Origin: Leptolyngbyaceae cyanobacterium T60_A2020_046
GTDB lineage: Bacteria > Cyanobacteriota > Cyanobacteriia > Phormidesmidales > Phormidesmidaceae
Assembly (NCBI GenBank): GCA_015272155.1
Contig: JACYME010000001.1
Location: 1 to 64,000 of the forward strand
Reading direction: 5' to 3'
Length of the DNA stretch: 64,000 nt
Shown: piece by piece, positions 17,112-24,218 of the stretch
Position numbering within the stretch: position 1 is the first letter of the stretch
How the letters are laid out: the number at the start of each line of letters is the position of its first letter
Translations under genes and position numbers: made by a program
The notes under the pieces: generated by a model
What the model was told of the DNA's origin: nothing
What the model saw: only the letters and a program-made list of their open reading frames with translations
Databases searched by the model: none

Positions 17112-18095
17112 TTAGGAGGATGCTGATCGCGTTCTGAGGCGATCGCGGTGGGTGGTGACGAGGGCTTGGAGGGGTTGGGGGAGCCAGGTGTCGTAGTGGG
17201 CATAAACGGGGAGTCGGGGCACGAGGTTGTACCCGTGCTGGGCGAGGCGCTGCTTCAGGGCCGGAATGGTGGGGTGGGGATAGTCGGGGTTGACCACATC
17301 CACGGGGCTAATGCCGCCGAGATCCTGAGCTCCAGCCGCGATCGCGGCCATTAGCGTCGCCTCGGTGAGGATTAAGTTGGGCGGCACTTGCAGGGTAATG
17401 TCGGCGGGTAGATGTTGCCGCGCTAGACGCAGGCAGGCGATCAGATCTTCGGGGGCGAGGGCTGGCCCGGTGAGGGCTTGGCGGGTGCCGGGCTGGTGGG
17501 GTTGCACGATGACTTCCTGGATGTGCCCCCATTGGTCATGGCTGGCGGCGATCGCCCGTAACGTTTCTACGCGATCGCCCTCCGTTTCGCCCAGGCCCAG
17601 CAGCAGCCCCGTGGTGAAAGGAATGCGGAGTTCTCCGGCCCAGTCCAGTTGTTGCAGCCGTAAGTCTGGCTGCTTGCTCGGGGCATGGCGATGCACGGTG
17701 TTCAGCAGAGCCGGCGTGACCTGTTCGAGCATGAGCCCCATCGACACATTCACCCGGCGCAGGGCAGCCATTTCGGTATAGCTCAAGGGGCCAGCGTTGG
17801 TGTGGGGCAAAAAACCGAGGGCGATCGCCCGTTCGCACAGATCATAGATACGTTGAAACCACGCCGCTCGGCGCGGATGGGCGGGATGCACTTCGCCGCT
17901 GAGCATCAGCACTTCAATGACGGCTGGTGACTGAAAGCACTGCAACTGCTCGGTGGCCGCCTCGACGGTGAGCCAGTCGTCTTGCCCCGGCTCAACGCGG
18001 AAGTTGCAATAGCTACAGCGGTTGAAGCACTCGTGGGTGGGGACGAGGGTAATGGCGGGGCTGTAGGTGATGGTGGGTGAGCAAGACGATACCAT
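17112..18095 (-). CDS. cofG: FO synthase subunit 1, radical SAM enzyme CofG
   Basis: 327 aa. The radical-SAM cysteines are C23-x3-C27-x2-C30 in THECFNRCSYCNFR. Family motifs include EVLMLSGEVHP, GFLPHTNAGPLSYTEM, NVSMGLMLEQ, TTGLLLGLGETEGDRVE, EVIVQPHQPGT and DLGGISPVDVVNPDYPHP. CofG and CofH together make 7,8-didemethyl-8-hydroxy-5-deazariboflavin (FO). In cyanobacteria this serves mainly as the antenna chromophore of DNA photolyase. cofH and a photolyase gene are not visible in the window. Confidence 0.93.
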   Translation of the reverse strand: MVSSCSPTITYSPAITLVPTHECFNRCSYCNFRVEPGQDDWLTVEAATEQLQCFQSPAVIEVLMLSGEVHPAHPRRAAWFQRIYDLCERAIALGFLPHTNAGPLSYTEMAALRRVNVSMGLMLEQVTPALLNTVHRHAPSKQPDLRLQQLDWAGELRIPFTTGLLLGLGETEGDRVETLRAIAASHDQWGHIQEVIVQPHQPGTRQALTGPALAPEDLIACLRLARQHLPADITLQVPPNLILTEATLMAAIAAGAQDLGGISPVDVVNPDYPHPTIPALKQRLAQHGYNLVPRLPVYAHYDTWLPQPLQALVTTHRDRLRTRSASS

Positions 18096-18278
18096 CGTGG
18101 GGTACAGAGCTGGGGTCGGGGCAAGGAGCCATTGCCACTATTTTTTGGGGCGTGATGGTTAGCCGTTATCGGTTAGCGTGAGGTGGTGCAACGGCGAGGC
18201 TCAGGATTTAGAGAATCTTGAACCGTTCCATTGCGCCAGAATCTGCCGAGGCGGCCCGGCGTCGGTCGCAAGTTGGGC

Positions 18279-18293
18279 AAAGGAGGCTGGGTG
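18279..18293 (+). promoter_or_regulatory. Ribosome-binding site that fixes the EamA start
   Basis: AAAGGAGG at 18279-18286 followed by GTG at 18291. In-frame codons upstream (from 18231) have no ribosome site. Confidence 0.6.
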
Positions 18294-19220
18294 ACTTCCT
18301 CGCTTATGATGATTTACCTCAAACTGGTGATGACGATGGCCGTTTGGGGCGGGACTTTTATTGCAGGGCGGGCCTTGGCGCAGGTGTTGCCGCCCTTTTC
18401 GGCGGCCCTGTGGCGCTTTGCGATCGCCTCCCTGGGGATGGCGGCGCTGGTCTACCAGCAGGGCGATCGCTTGCCTCTCCTCAAGTCTAACCAGATTTTG
18501 CCGGTGCTGGTCTTGGGCCTCAGCGGGGTGCTGGCCTACAATGCCTTCTTTTTTGCAGGCTTGCAAACCGTCCCGGCAGGCCGGGCGGGGTTGATTATTG
18601 CGCTGAACCCGGTCTGCATTATGCTGTGTGCCGCGATCGCCCTGCGCGAATTCCTCTCTGGGTTAAAGCTGGCGGGGACGGCCCTCTCTCTGGTGGGTAC
18701 GGGGCTGATTTTGACCGATGGCGATATCAGGTTGTTGACCAATGGTGGCATCGGACAGGGCGAACTGCTGCTGCTGGGCTGTGTCCTGAGCTGGTCGATC
18801 TATTCGCTGACGGGCAAACAGGTGATGCGATCGCTCTCGCCCCTGGTCGCCACGACCTACGCGGTTTGGGTCGGCACCGTGGCGTTGGTGCCCTTTGCGC
18901 TGTCAGAAAATGTACTGCGATCGCTGCCCCGGCTCACACCCTTGGCCGGGGGGAGCATCCTGTATTTGGGGCTGCTGGGGACGGTAATTGCGTTTATCTG
19001 GTACTACGAAGGCATTCAAGCCCTTGGGGCGGGGCGGGCGTCCATCTTCATCAATCTGGTGCCCGTTTTCGCGGTCATCTTTGGAGTGTTGTTTTTGCAA
19101 GAGCAGGTGACGCTGAGCCTCTTGATTGGCGGTGCGCTGGTGATTTTGGGGGTCTCGGCGGTGAACTGGCCCCAGGGCCGGGTGGGGATGCCACAGGGCG
19201 CACAGCCGCGCGATCGCTAG
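18291..19220 (+). CDS. EamA/DMT family transporter
   Basis: 309 aa from a GTG at 18291, chosen because AAAGGAGG (18279-18286) sits just upstream; an ATG at 18306 is the alternative. There are ten predicted membrane spans in two EamA halves, the first with VWGGTFIAGRALAQVLPPFSAALWRFAIA and the second with SIYSLTGKQVMRSLSPLVATTYAVWVG. It ends with the usual VPVFAVIFGVLFLQEQVTLSLLIGGALVILGV. The family exports metabolites such as amino acids; the substrate is unknown. Confidence 0.9.
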   Translation: MTSSLMMIYLKLVMTMAVWGGTFIAGRALAQVLPPFSAALWRFAIASLGMAALVYQQGDRLPLLKSNQILPVLVLGLSGVLAYNAFFFAGLQTVPAGRAGLIIALNPVCIMLCAAIALREFLSGLKLAGTALSLVGTGLILTDGDIRLLTNGGIGQGELLLLGCVLSWSIYSLTGKQVMRSLSPLVATTYAVWVGTVALVPFALSENVLRSLPRLTPLAGGSILYLGLLGTVIAFIWYYEGIQALGAGRASIFINLVPVFAVIFGVLFLQEQVTLSLLIGGALVILGVSAVNWPQGRVGMPQGAQPRDR

Positions 19221-19239
19221 CCTATCGGTACGGGATGGG

Positions 19240-19313
19240 AGAAACCTGGTTTCTCCTCGGCAACTCGCTTCATTTCGTGAATCATCCCTGGTAGAAACTG
19301 GGTTTCTGCACCG
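19240..19313 (+). repeat. Dispersed repeat family 3, copy 1
   Basis: Two 15-bp palindromes of the form AGAAACCNGGTTTCT (19240-19254 and 19293-19307) separated by 38 bp and ending GCACCG. The same arrangement, 75 bp long, recurs at 33338-33412. Confidence 0.65.
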
Positions 19314-19343
19314 ACATTCCAGTCGCCAGTGACCAGTCGCCAG

Positions 19344-19462
19344 TGATACCAACTTTCTGAAGCAGAACGACAAAGCCTGCTTCGTCAAAACCCCTCTTCC
19401 ACCATTGGGAGAGGGGTTGGGGTGAGGGCCAAGTGTTGCGGCAAAGTACAGAATTGATATGA
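19344..19462 (+). repeat. Dispersed repeat family 2, full copy 1
   Basis: Begins TGATACCAACTTTCTG and ends CAGAATTGATATGA, giving imperfect terminal inverted repeats. Inside are a hairpin of the form CCCCTCTTCC / GGGAGAGGGG and the conserved TTGGGGTGAGGGCCAAGTGT tail. The second full copy is 34887-35000. Confidence 0.65.
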
Positions 19463-19492
19463 CCTGCCTATCGCATCCTTGTGGCACAAAAA

Positions 19493-19527
19493 TGCCCCTA
19501 GCCTAGTTTTTGGCCAGGCTAGGGGCA
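19493..19527. terminator. Strong 12-bp terminator hairpin
   Basis: TGCCCCTAGCCT (19493-19504) pairs perfectly with AGGCTAGGGGCA (19516-19527). A run of A precedes it (19488-19492), which gives a short U-run for the minus-strand mraY transcript. Confidence 0.6.
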
Positions 19528-19559
19528 GTGATGGATAAATCGGGAAACTCTGAAGTGGC

Positions 19560-20672
19560 TTAGCCTAGGAGGAGGGCGATCGCGGCGAGGGCTGCGGTAG
19601 TGAGGTAAAAGGTGCTGACGACCTGCAACTCCGACCAGCCCGACAGTTCAAAGTGGTGGTGGAGCGGTGCCATTCTAAAAAAGCGCTTGCCCACGCCATC
19701 GGGGCCTTTCGTTGCCTTGTAGTAGCTCACCTGAATAATTACGGAGAGGGTTTCCGCAAAAAAGAGCAGGGTTACGACCAGCAAGCCAAACAGGTTGCCG
19801 CTGAGGATGCCGACCGCTGCCAGCGCACCGCCGAGGGCCAGGGAGCCTGTATCCCCCATGAAAACCTTGGCCGGGTTGCGATTGTGAACCAAAAAGCCGA
19901 TGCAGCCACCGCTCAAGGCTGCACAGAGCACCATCAGCTCGGGATGGGTGGGGGCCACGAGCCCGCCGAGGCCGAGGAGGGCGATCGCCCCTGTTCCGCC
20001 CATCAGGCCATCAAGGCCATCGGTGAGGTTGGTGGCGTTGCTTTCGGCCACTAAGACAAAGCCCGCCAGCGGCCAAAACCACAGCCCCAGGGGCAGCGCG
20101 AGCCCAAAGGGAAGGGCGATGGTGGTGAGGCTACTGGGCTGGGTGGCTAAAACCCACAGACAAAAGCCCACCGCGAAGAGAATTTGAAGGGCAAGCTTGG
20201 TGCGCGGCGAGATGCCTTTGTTGGAGCGTCGCCGCAAGACCTGCCAGTCATCCAACCAGCCAATGAACCCGTAGGCGAGGGTGAGGGCCGCTGCGGCTAA
20301 GACTCCACTGGCAGCGCCGGATAGCACGATCGCCACCGCGATCGCGACGGGAACAAAGAAGATGCCCCCCATCGTCGGAGTGCCTGCCTTCTTCAAATGC
20401 GCCTGGGGGCCGTCTTCGCGAATGAACTGCCCGGTTTTGAGTGCCCGCAGCAGGGGCACAACACCACATCCCGCTGCTGCTGAACTCGCAGCGGCGATCG
20501 CAAAGGGCAGCGTTAAAGACTGAAGGGCTCCGAGCCTTCCGGCGATCGCATCTAGCCCTAAGGCTGCAATAAGCACCCCCAGCCCCACGCACCAGAGCAA
20601 GACTCGACCTGAAACCGCAAGCGATTGAATTGATCCGTTCGATAAAAACTTGGCATCCACAACGGCGTCCAC
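19560..20672 (-). CDS. mraY: Phospho-N-acetylmuramoyl-pentapeptide-transferase MraY
   Basis: 370 aa with ten predicted membrane spans. Signatures: [47 protein letters not shown] (catalytic Asp cluster), [18 protein letters not shown] and the cytoplasmic MAPLHHHFE. MraY makes lipid I, the first membrane step of peptidoglycan synthesis. An in-frame TGA lies 6 nt upstream of the GTG at 20672, so translation begins at that GTG or at the GTG at 20660. AGGAG at 20676-20672 abuts the first and is 11 nt from the second. The whole start region is structured and matches the Yfr1 sRNA motif (see 20662-20704). Confidence 0.95.
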   Translation of the reverse strand: MDAVVDAKFLSNGSIQSLAVSGRVLLWCVGLGVLIAALGLDAIAGRLGALQSLTLPFAIAAASSAAAGCGVVPLLRALKTGQFIREDGPQAHLKKAGTPTMGGIFFVPVAIAVAIVLSGAASGVLAAAALTLAYGFIGWLDDWQVLRRRSNKGISPRTKLALQILFAVGFCLWVLATQPSSLTTIALPFGLALPLGLWFWPLAGFVLVAESNATNLTDGLDGLMGGTGAIALLGLGGLVAPTHPELMVLCAALSGGCIGFLVHNRNPAKVFMGDTGSLALGGALAAVGILSGNLFGLLVVTLLFFAETLSVIIQVSYYKATKGPDGVGKRFFRMAPLHHHFELSGWSELQVVSTFYLTTAALAAIALLLG

Positions 20673-20704
20673 TCCTCACACATCACACACACACCGGACG
20701 CCGC
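20662..20704 (-). promoter_or_regulatory. Structured mraY translation-initiation region with perfect Yfr1 complement
   Basis: The mraY message reads GTGTGAGGAGT at 20681-20671, covering the ribosome-binding site and touching the first GTG. Its complement ACTCCTCACAC is the invariant unpaired motif of the cyanobacterial sRNA Yfr1, exact over 11 of 11 bases. The site lies in the roughly 27-nt loop of a hairpin whose arms, CGGCGTCC and GGACGCCG, are perfectly complementary. A GT-dinucleotide tract fills the rest of the loop. Base-pairing control by Yfr1 is inference. Confidence 0.5.
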
Positions 20705-20780
20705 TTCAGGAACAATCTCACGCGATCGCCCTTGAGACGCCCTTACCATACATGAATCAAGCATTATCCGAGATTCGCAA

Positions 20781-20801
20781 GCAATCCTATCGAAGGATTG
20801 C
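20781..20801 (-). terminator. Hairpin just past the DUF3134 gene
   Basis: GCAATCCT (20781-20788) and AGGATTGC (20794-20801) around a 5-nt loop, 9 nt beyond the stop codon. No clear U-run follows, so it may act as an attenuator between this gene and mraY. Confidence 0.4.
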
Positions 20802-20809
20802 CCATTGCG

Positions 20810-21037
20810 CTAATCTTCGTCATCGACGCCCATATCGTAATCATCATCGGCGTCACCATCGCCCATGAGATCAGACAGCTCTTCACTATCTGCCTCATCG
20901 GGAATAACCTCGACGGGATCACGGGGCTTCAGGCGACCCGTGCTTTCAAGCCATACCAAAATAGAGGGTTCCTGTTGCGTCGGCAGCACCTCAGCGGTCT
21001 GGCGACGGGGAATTTGTCGTAGCGATGGGTTGTACAT
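20810..21037 (-). CDS. DUF3134 family protein
   Basis: 75 aa, the full family length. Begins MYNPSLRQIPRRQTAEVLPTQQEPSILVWLESTGRL and ends in a strongly acidic tail (ADSEELSDLMGDGDADDDYDMGVDDED). This start motif and acidic end are characteristic of a small protein family restricted to cyanobacteria; function unknown. It lies 137 bp upstream of mraY on the same strand. Confidence 0.88.
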   Translation of the reverse strand: MYNPSLRQIPRRQTAEVLPTQQEPSILVWLESTGRLKPRDPVEVIPDEADSEELSDLMGDGDADDDYDMGVDDED

Positions 21038-21515
21038 TGAGTGAGTAAGGAAATAACGGTGACGAACTCAACGAAAGCTGAATTTGTATTTTGGGTCATC
21101 AGCATACCAGACATTTTTCTCGTGTGCCCGCCGAATTGCAAGGCTCAACGATATGCGTCACAAGTGACCCGATCAGAGTTTACCACCGGAGCGCTAACCC
21201 ATCCGGTTCGGCTTGTCAATCTTGGGCTGCAAAATCTAAAGGGATTCCGCAGCCTATCCGGGTAGAGGATGCCCTGCGTTCTAAACCGGAGGTGAGGGGA
21301 GTTCTCCTTGACAGGGTGAACAGACGAGGCGGAAACCGCCGCATCGAGCACTGTGCCCCTGTTCTGAATCGGGATGGCAAATCCAGCAGAAAATGATGGC
21401 CCAATGATGACCGAGAGAGGGCGAACATTCTGACTCGGGCAGAATTTCGATGCGGCGGGCGGTTGGATTTTGCCTGGAATCAATACTTTCCTCGTGCACT
21501 TTTAATGACACGGCC
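21038..21515. other. Divergent intergenic spacer without a recognisable gene
   Basis: 478 bp between the DUF3134 gene (minus) and the fibrillin gene (plus). The small frames on both strands lack family features. It should contain both promoters, but no hexamer pair stands out. Confidence 0.45.
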
Positions 21516-22109
21516 ATGTTCAGAAAATCAGAACTGATTGACGCGATCGCGACGAAAAACCGAGGACTCTTTGCCACGCCTACTGATCGTGTCGCCATTC
21601 AACGGGCGATCGCCCGCTTGGAAGACTGCAACCCGACGCCAAATCCACTGGAATCGCCTGATCTGCAAGGCATTTGGCGGTTGCTCTACACCACCAGCAC
21701 AGAACTGCTGGGCATCGATCGCCTGCCCCTGTATCGCCTCGGCCAGATTTACCAATGTATTGACACCGAGGCCCAGCGCATCTACAACTTGGCCGAGGTG
21801 GAAGGCCCGCCCCTCTTAGAAGGTTTGGTGTCCGTGTCGGCGACGTTTACCCCCGTGTCTCGGCAGCGGGTGACTGTGGGGTTTGAGCGGGGCGTGTTTG
21901 GGCTCCAGCGCGCCCTGGGGTATGAGAATCCGCGCCAGTTCATCCAAAAGTTGCAGGCCCAGGCCAAGCTGCCCCTGTGGCAGGGGATTGATTTTCGCAT
22001 CAACCGCGATCGCCAGTCGGGTTGGCTAGAGGTCACCTACCTCGACCCGACGCTGCGCATCGGGCGCGGCAATGAGGGTAATTTATTTGTGCTGCAAAAG
22101 GCTGCCTAA
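21516..22109 (+). CDS. PAP/fibrillin family protein
   Basis: 197 aa from the ATG at 21516. The PAP_fibrillin pattern is visible: KSELIDAIATKNRGLFATPTDRVAIQRAIARLEDCNPTPNPLESPDLQGIWRLLYTTSTELLGIDRLPLYRLGQIYQCID, then IYNLAEVEGPPLLEGLVSVSATFTPVSRQRVTVGFER and a C-terminal GWLEVTYLDPTLRIGRGNEGNLFVLQK. These lipocalin-like proteins bind lipids or carotenoids at thylakoids and plastoglobule-like bodies and protect against photooxidative stress. The neighbour chlP, convergent, also serves photosynthetic membranes. Confidence 0.9.
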   Translation: MFRKSELIDAIATKNRGLFATPTDRVAIQRAIARLEDCNPTPNPLESPDLQGIWRLLYTTSTELLGIDRLPLYRLGQIYQCIDTEAQRIYNLAEVEGPPLLEGLVSVSATFTPVSRQRVTVGFERGVFGLQRALGYENPRQFIQKLQAQAKLPLWQGIDFRINRDRQSGWLEVTYLDPTLRIGRGNEGNLFVLQKAA

Positions 22110-22162
22110 GCGATCGCCAGAATTCCCCGCCGAAACCGGGGGGTGGGCGATCGCAAAAAAGC

Positions 22163-22192
22163 CAAAAAAATGCCGGGGGGGGAACCCGGCAT
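22163..22192 (-). terminator. Terminator of chlP
   Basis: ATGCCGGG (22170-22177) and CCCGGCAT (22185-22192) form an 8-bp stem. The adjoining A7 at 22164-22170 becomes a U-run after the stem on the minus strand, so this is oriented to end chlP. Confidence 0.65.
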
Positions 22193-22225
22193 CAGAGGGG
22201 GGTGTACGTTTGCTTGGCCTAGGAT

Positions 22226-23461
22226 TTACCAGCCCCGGGTGGGAGCCAACGCATTCCCGCGAATCAAGCTACCCAAGGTTTTTGCCGTAATCTTCATTTG
22301 CACGAAGGGGTTAGAGGGCACAACCGTTTTGTAAAGATAGCTGTCAAAGGTGAGCTTTTGCACATCCATGTCTGCACACATTTCCACGAAGGCTTCGCGG
22401 GTGGCGTCGGTGCGGTAGAAGACGCGTTGCAAGAGATCGAGCACGAGGTAGGTCGTGCCGTATTTGCGATCCCAACGCTTGATGTAGACCTTGAGGTCGT
22501 CTTCGGTGGGGATGCGCTGACCGGCCTTGGAGAATTCCACGATCGCCTCAGCACACATCCGGCCCGACTTTGCCGCAAAGTAAATGCCTTCGCCGGAGGA
22601 CTTGGTGACGGTGCCTGCTGCGTCACCCACGAGGGCCACCCGACCAACAACTCGCCGGGGGCGGGGATGTTCGGGAATGGGGTGAGCCTCGACCTTGATG
22701 ATTTCGCCGCCTTCCAGGCGCTTAGCCGCGCGGGCGCGAATGCCCGCCTGGAGTTGTTTAATCTTGGCCTGGTTGACACGCATGGTGCCCGTGCCTACGG
22801 CGACGTGATCGTACTTGGGGAAGACCCACGCATAGAAGTCGGGGGAAACGTCGTCACCGACGTACATTTCCGCCAGTTCTTCGTAGTAGGCCATCTTGTC
22901 TTGGGGCAGGCGGATGCGCTCTTGGAAGGCGATCGCGTAGTTGTAATCGCCCGCTTTGATGGCTTTGGCTACCCGAGAGTTGGCTCCATCTGCGCCAATC
23001 ACCACATCCACTTGCAGGCTCTTGCTTTCTCCCACCAGCCCATCTTCCGTGTGGGCGGTGTAGTGCAGGGTGTAGGGTTCGGTGCTGGTGTTCGGTAGCT
23101 CCAGCGTGTGCAGGGTGCCGTTGATCAGGTGTGCGCCCCGCTTAACCGCGCGATCGCGCAAAAAGCCGTCTAACACTTCGCGGCGGCACATGCCGATGTA
23201 TTCGTCATCCTTCAGCGTGCTGCCGATGTTGACCTCGATGTTCGACGGCGAGATCATTTTCATCTTGCGCACGCGGCGGTCAATGATTTCCGGCGGCAGG
23301 TCAAACTCATCCACCATGCACAGCGGAATGGCTCCGCCGCAGGGCTTGGCATTGTCTAACTTGCGCTCGAACAGGTATGTTTCAATACCGGCTTTTGCCA
23401 GGGTCTCAGCAGCAGAGGAACCCGCTGGCCCACCTCCAACAACGGCAACTCGCAGTGACAA
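22226..23461 (-). CDS. chlP: Geranylgeranyl reductase ChlP
   Basis: 411 aa, the usual length. FAD site VVGGGPAGSSAAETLAKAG, then KPCGGAIPLCMVDEFDLP, VVIGADGANSRVAKAIKAGDYNYAIAFQERIRLP, DFYAWVFPKYDHVAVGTGTM and GRVALVGDAAGTVTKSSGEGIYFA. It reduces geranylgeranyl chains to phytyl chains for chlorophyll and tocopherol. The first codon is TTG at 23461, preceded by GGAGAGG; the FAD motif begins a few residues later, so no later start can be used without losing it. A terminator follows at 22163-22192. Confidence 0.95.
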   Translation of the reverse strand: MSLRVAVVGGGPAGSSAAETLAKAGIETYLFERKLDNAKPCGGAIPLCMVDEFDLPPEIIDRRVRKMKMISPSNIEVNIGSTLKDDEYIGMCRREVLDGFLRDRAVKRGAHLINGTLHTLELPNTSTEPYTLHYTAHTEDGLVGESKSLQVDVVIGADGANSRVAKAIKAGDYNYAIAFQERIRLPQDKMAYYEELAEMYVGDDVSPDFYAWVFPKYDHVAVGTGTMRVNQAKIKQLQAGIRARAAKRLEGGEIIKVEAHPIPEHPRPRRVVGRVALVGDAAGTVTKSSGEGIYFAAKSGRMCAEAIVEFSKAGQRIPTEDDLKVYIKRWDRKYGTTYLVLDLLQRVFYRTDATREAFVEMCADMDVQKLTFDSYLYKTVVPSNPFVQMKITAKTLGSLIRGNALAPTRGW

Positions 23462-23735
23462 GAGAACCTCTCCACATCGTTCAAAGCTACGGAACGCATC
23501 GTATCACGGGCGTTTGGTCGATCTACCCGCAAATCCGGGGGTTGTAACCCGAATGAAACAGTCGTTAACAATCTGACACCCGATCGCGCCGGATCTCAAT
23601 TCCTGAAGCGGCGATCGCTCTATGAAACCAGGGTATTTCTTCAAGAAACGTTGCGAAACGCGACGCTCAACCTGCTTTTGGCAGCGGGGCACTCCTCCGC
23701 GCTGAACTGAGGATGGCAACGGTGGCGCGCGATCG

Positions 23736-24107
23736 CTATCCCTTGGCGCGCAGTCCGTTTTGGGGTGCCGTGGAGGCGAGGCTAAAGGTGCGGAAGTGCT
23801 GGGCCTGTGCTTCGATGCGGGAGGCGATGCGATCGCACACCAGCGTACACAGCTCAAAGGTGAGGTCGTCGGACACGCTGTAGTAGGCGGAAGTGCCCTC
23901 GGCGCGGCGGCTCAACACTCCGGCTTGTAGCATGACTTTCAAGTGCTTGGAGACGTTGGCTTGGCTCGTGGCGGTGGCCTCCACTAAGTCTTGGACGCAC
24001 TTTTCCCCGTCTCGCAGGAGACTTAGAATCTTGAGGCGCATTGGCTCGCTGAGGATGCCAAAATATGCCGCCACCTGTTGAACCACCTCTGTGGGCACAG
24101 GCTCCAT
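23736..24107 (-). CDS. ArsR-family HTH regulator with three cysteines
   Basis: 123 aa from the ATG at 24107. Winged helix: SEPMRLKILSLLRDGEKCVQDLVEATATSQANVSKHLKVMLQAGVLSRRAEGTSAYYSVSDD. No CVC-type metal site is present. Cysteines are at C37 in helix 2 and C87 and C91 in the last helix (FELCTLVCDRI). Their placement recalls dithiol sensors of the BigR/SqrR type, which respond to sulfide or redox state. That reading is inference. It lies 111 bp upstream of cobN on the same strand. Confidence 0.85.
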   Translation of the reverse strand: MEPVPTEVVQQVAAYFGILSEPMRLKILSLLRDGEKCVQDLVEATATSQANVSKHLKVMLQAGVLSRRAEGTSAYYSVSDDLTFELCTLVCDRIASRIEAQAQHFRTFSLASTAPQNGLRAKG

Positions 24108-24218
24108 GCATTTGACTCCAAATCGTGTGCGACAAACGATCCCCGTCATTTTAGCAGGCTTGTCAGTATTGACAATACTCCATGATTGCGCAGGATTGCG
24201 GGTGGGATCGGGTGAGGG

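Larger units (their letters stand above)
19221..19559. other. Intergenic spacer made almost entirely of repeats
   Basis: Between convergent eamA-type and mraY genes. From left to right: a family 3 repeat (19240-19313), a short tandem GTCGCCAGTGACCA-like stretch (about 19321-19343), a family 2 repeat (19344-19462) and a terminator hairpin (19493-19527). No coding sequence. Confidence 0.65.

Noticed and set aside
20662-20704. A yfr1 sRNA gene at the mraY start
   Set aside because: The 11-mer is in the loop of one large hairpin, not single-stranded between two stem-loops, and no terminator follows on the plus strand. A target site on the opposite strand explains it better.
21145-21483. 112-codon minus-strand frame before the fibrillin gene
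   Set aside because: No family features, no ribosome site, and composition unlike neighbouring genes.
22298-23098. 266-codon plus-strand frame opposite chlP
   Set aside because: Antisense shadow; chlP has full motif support.
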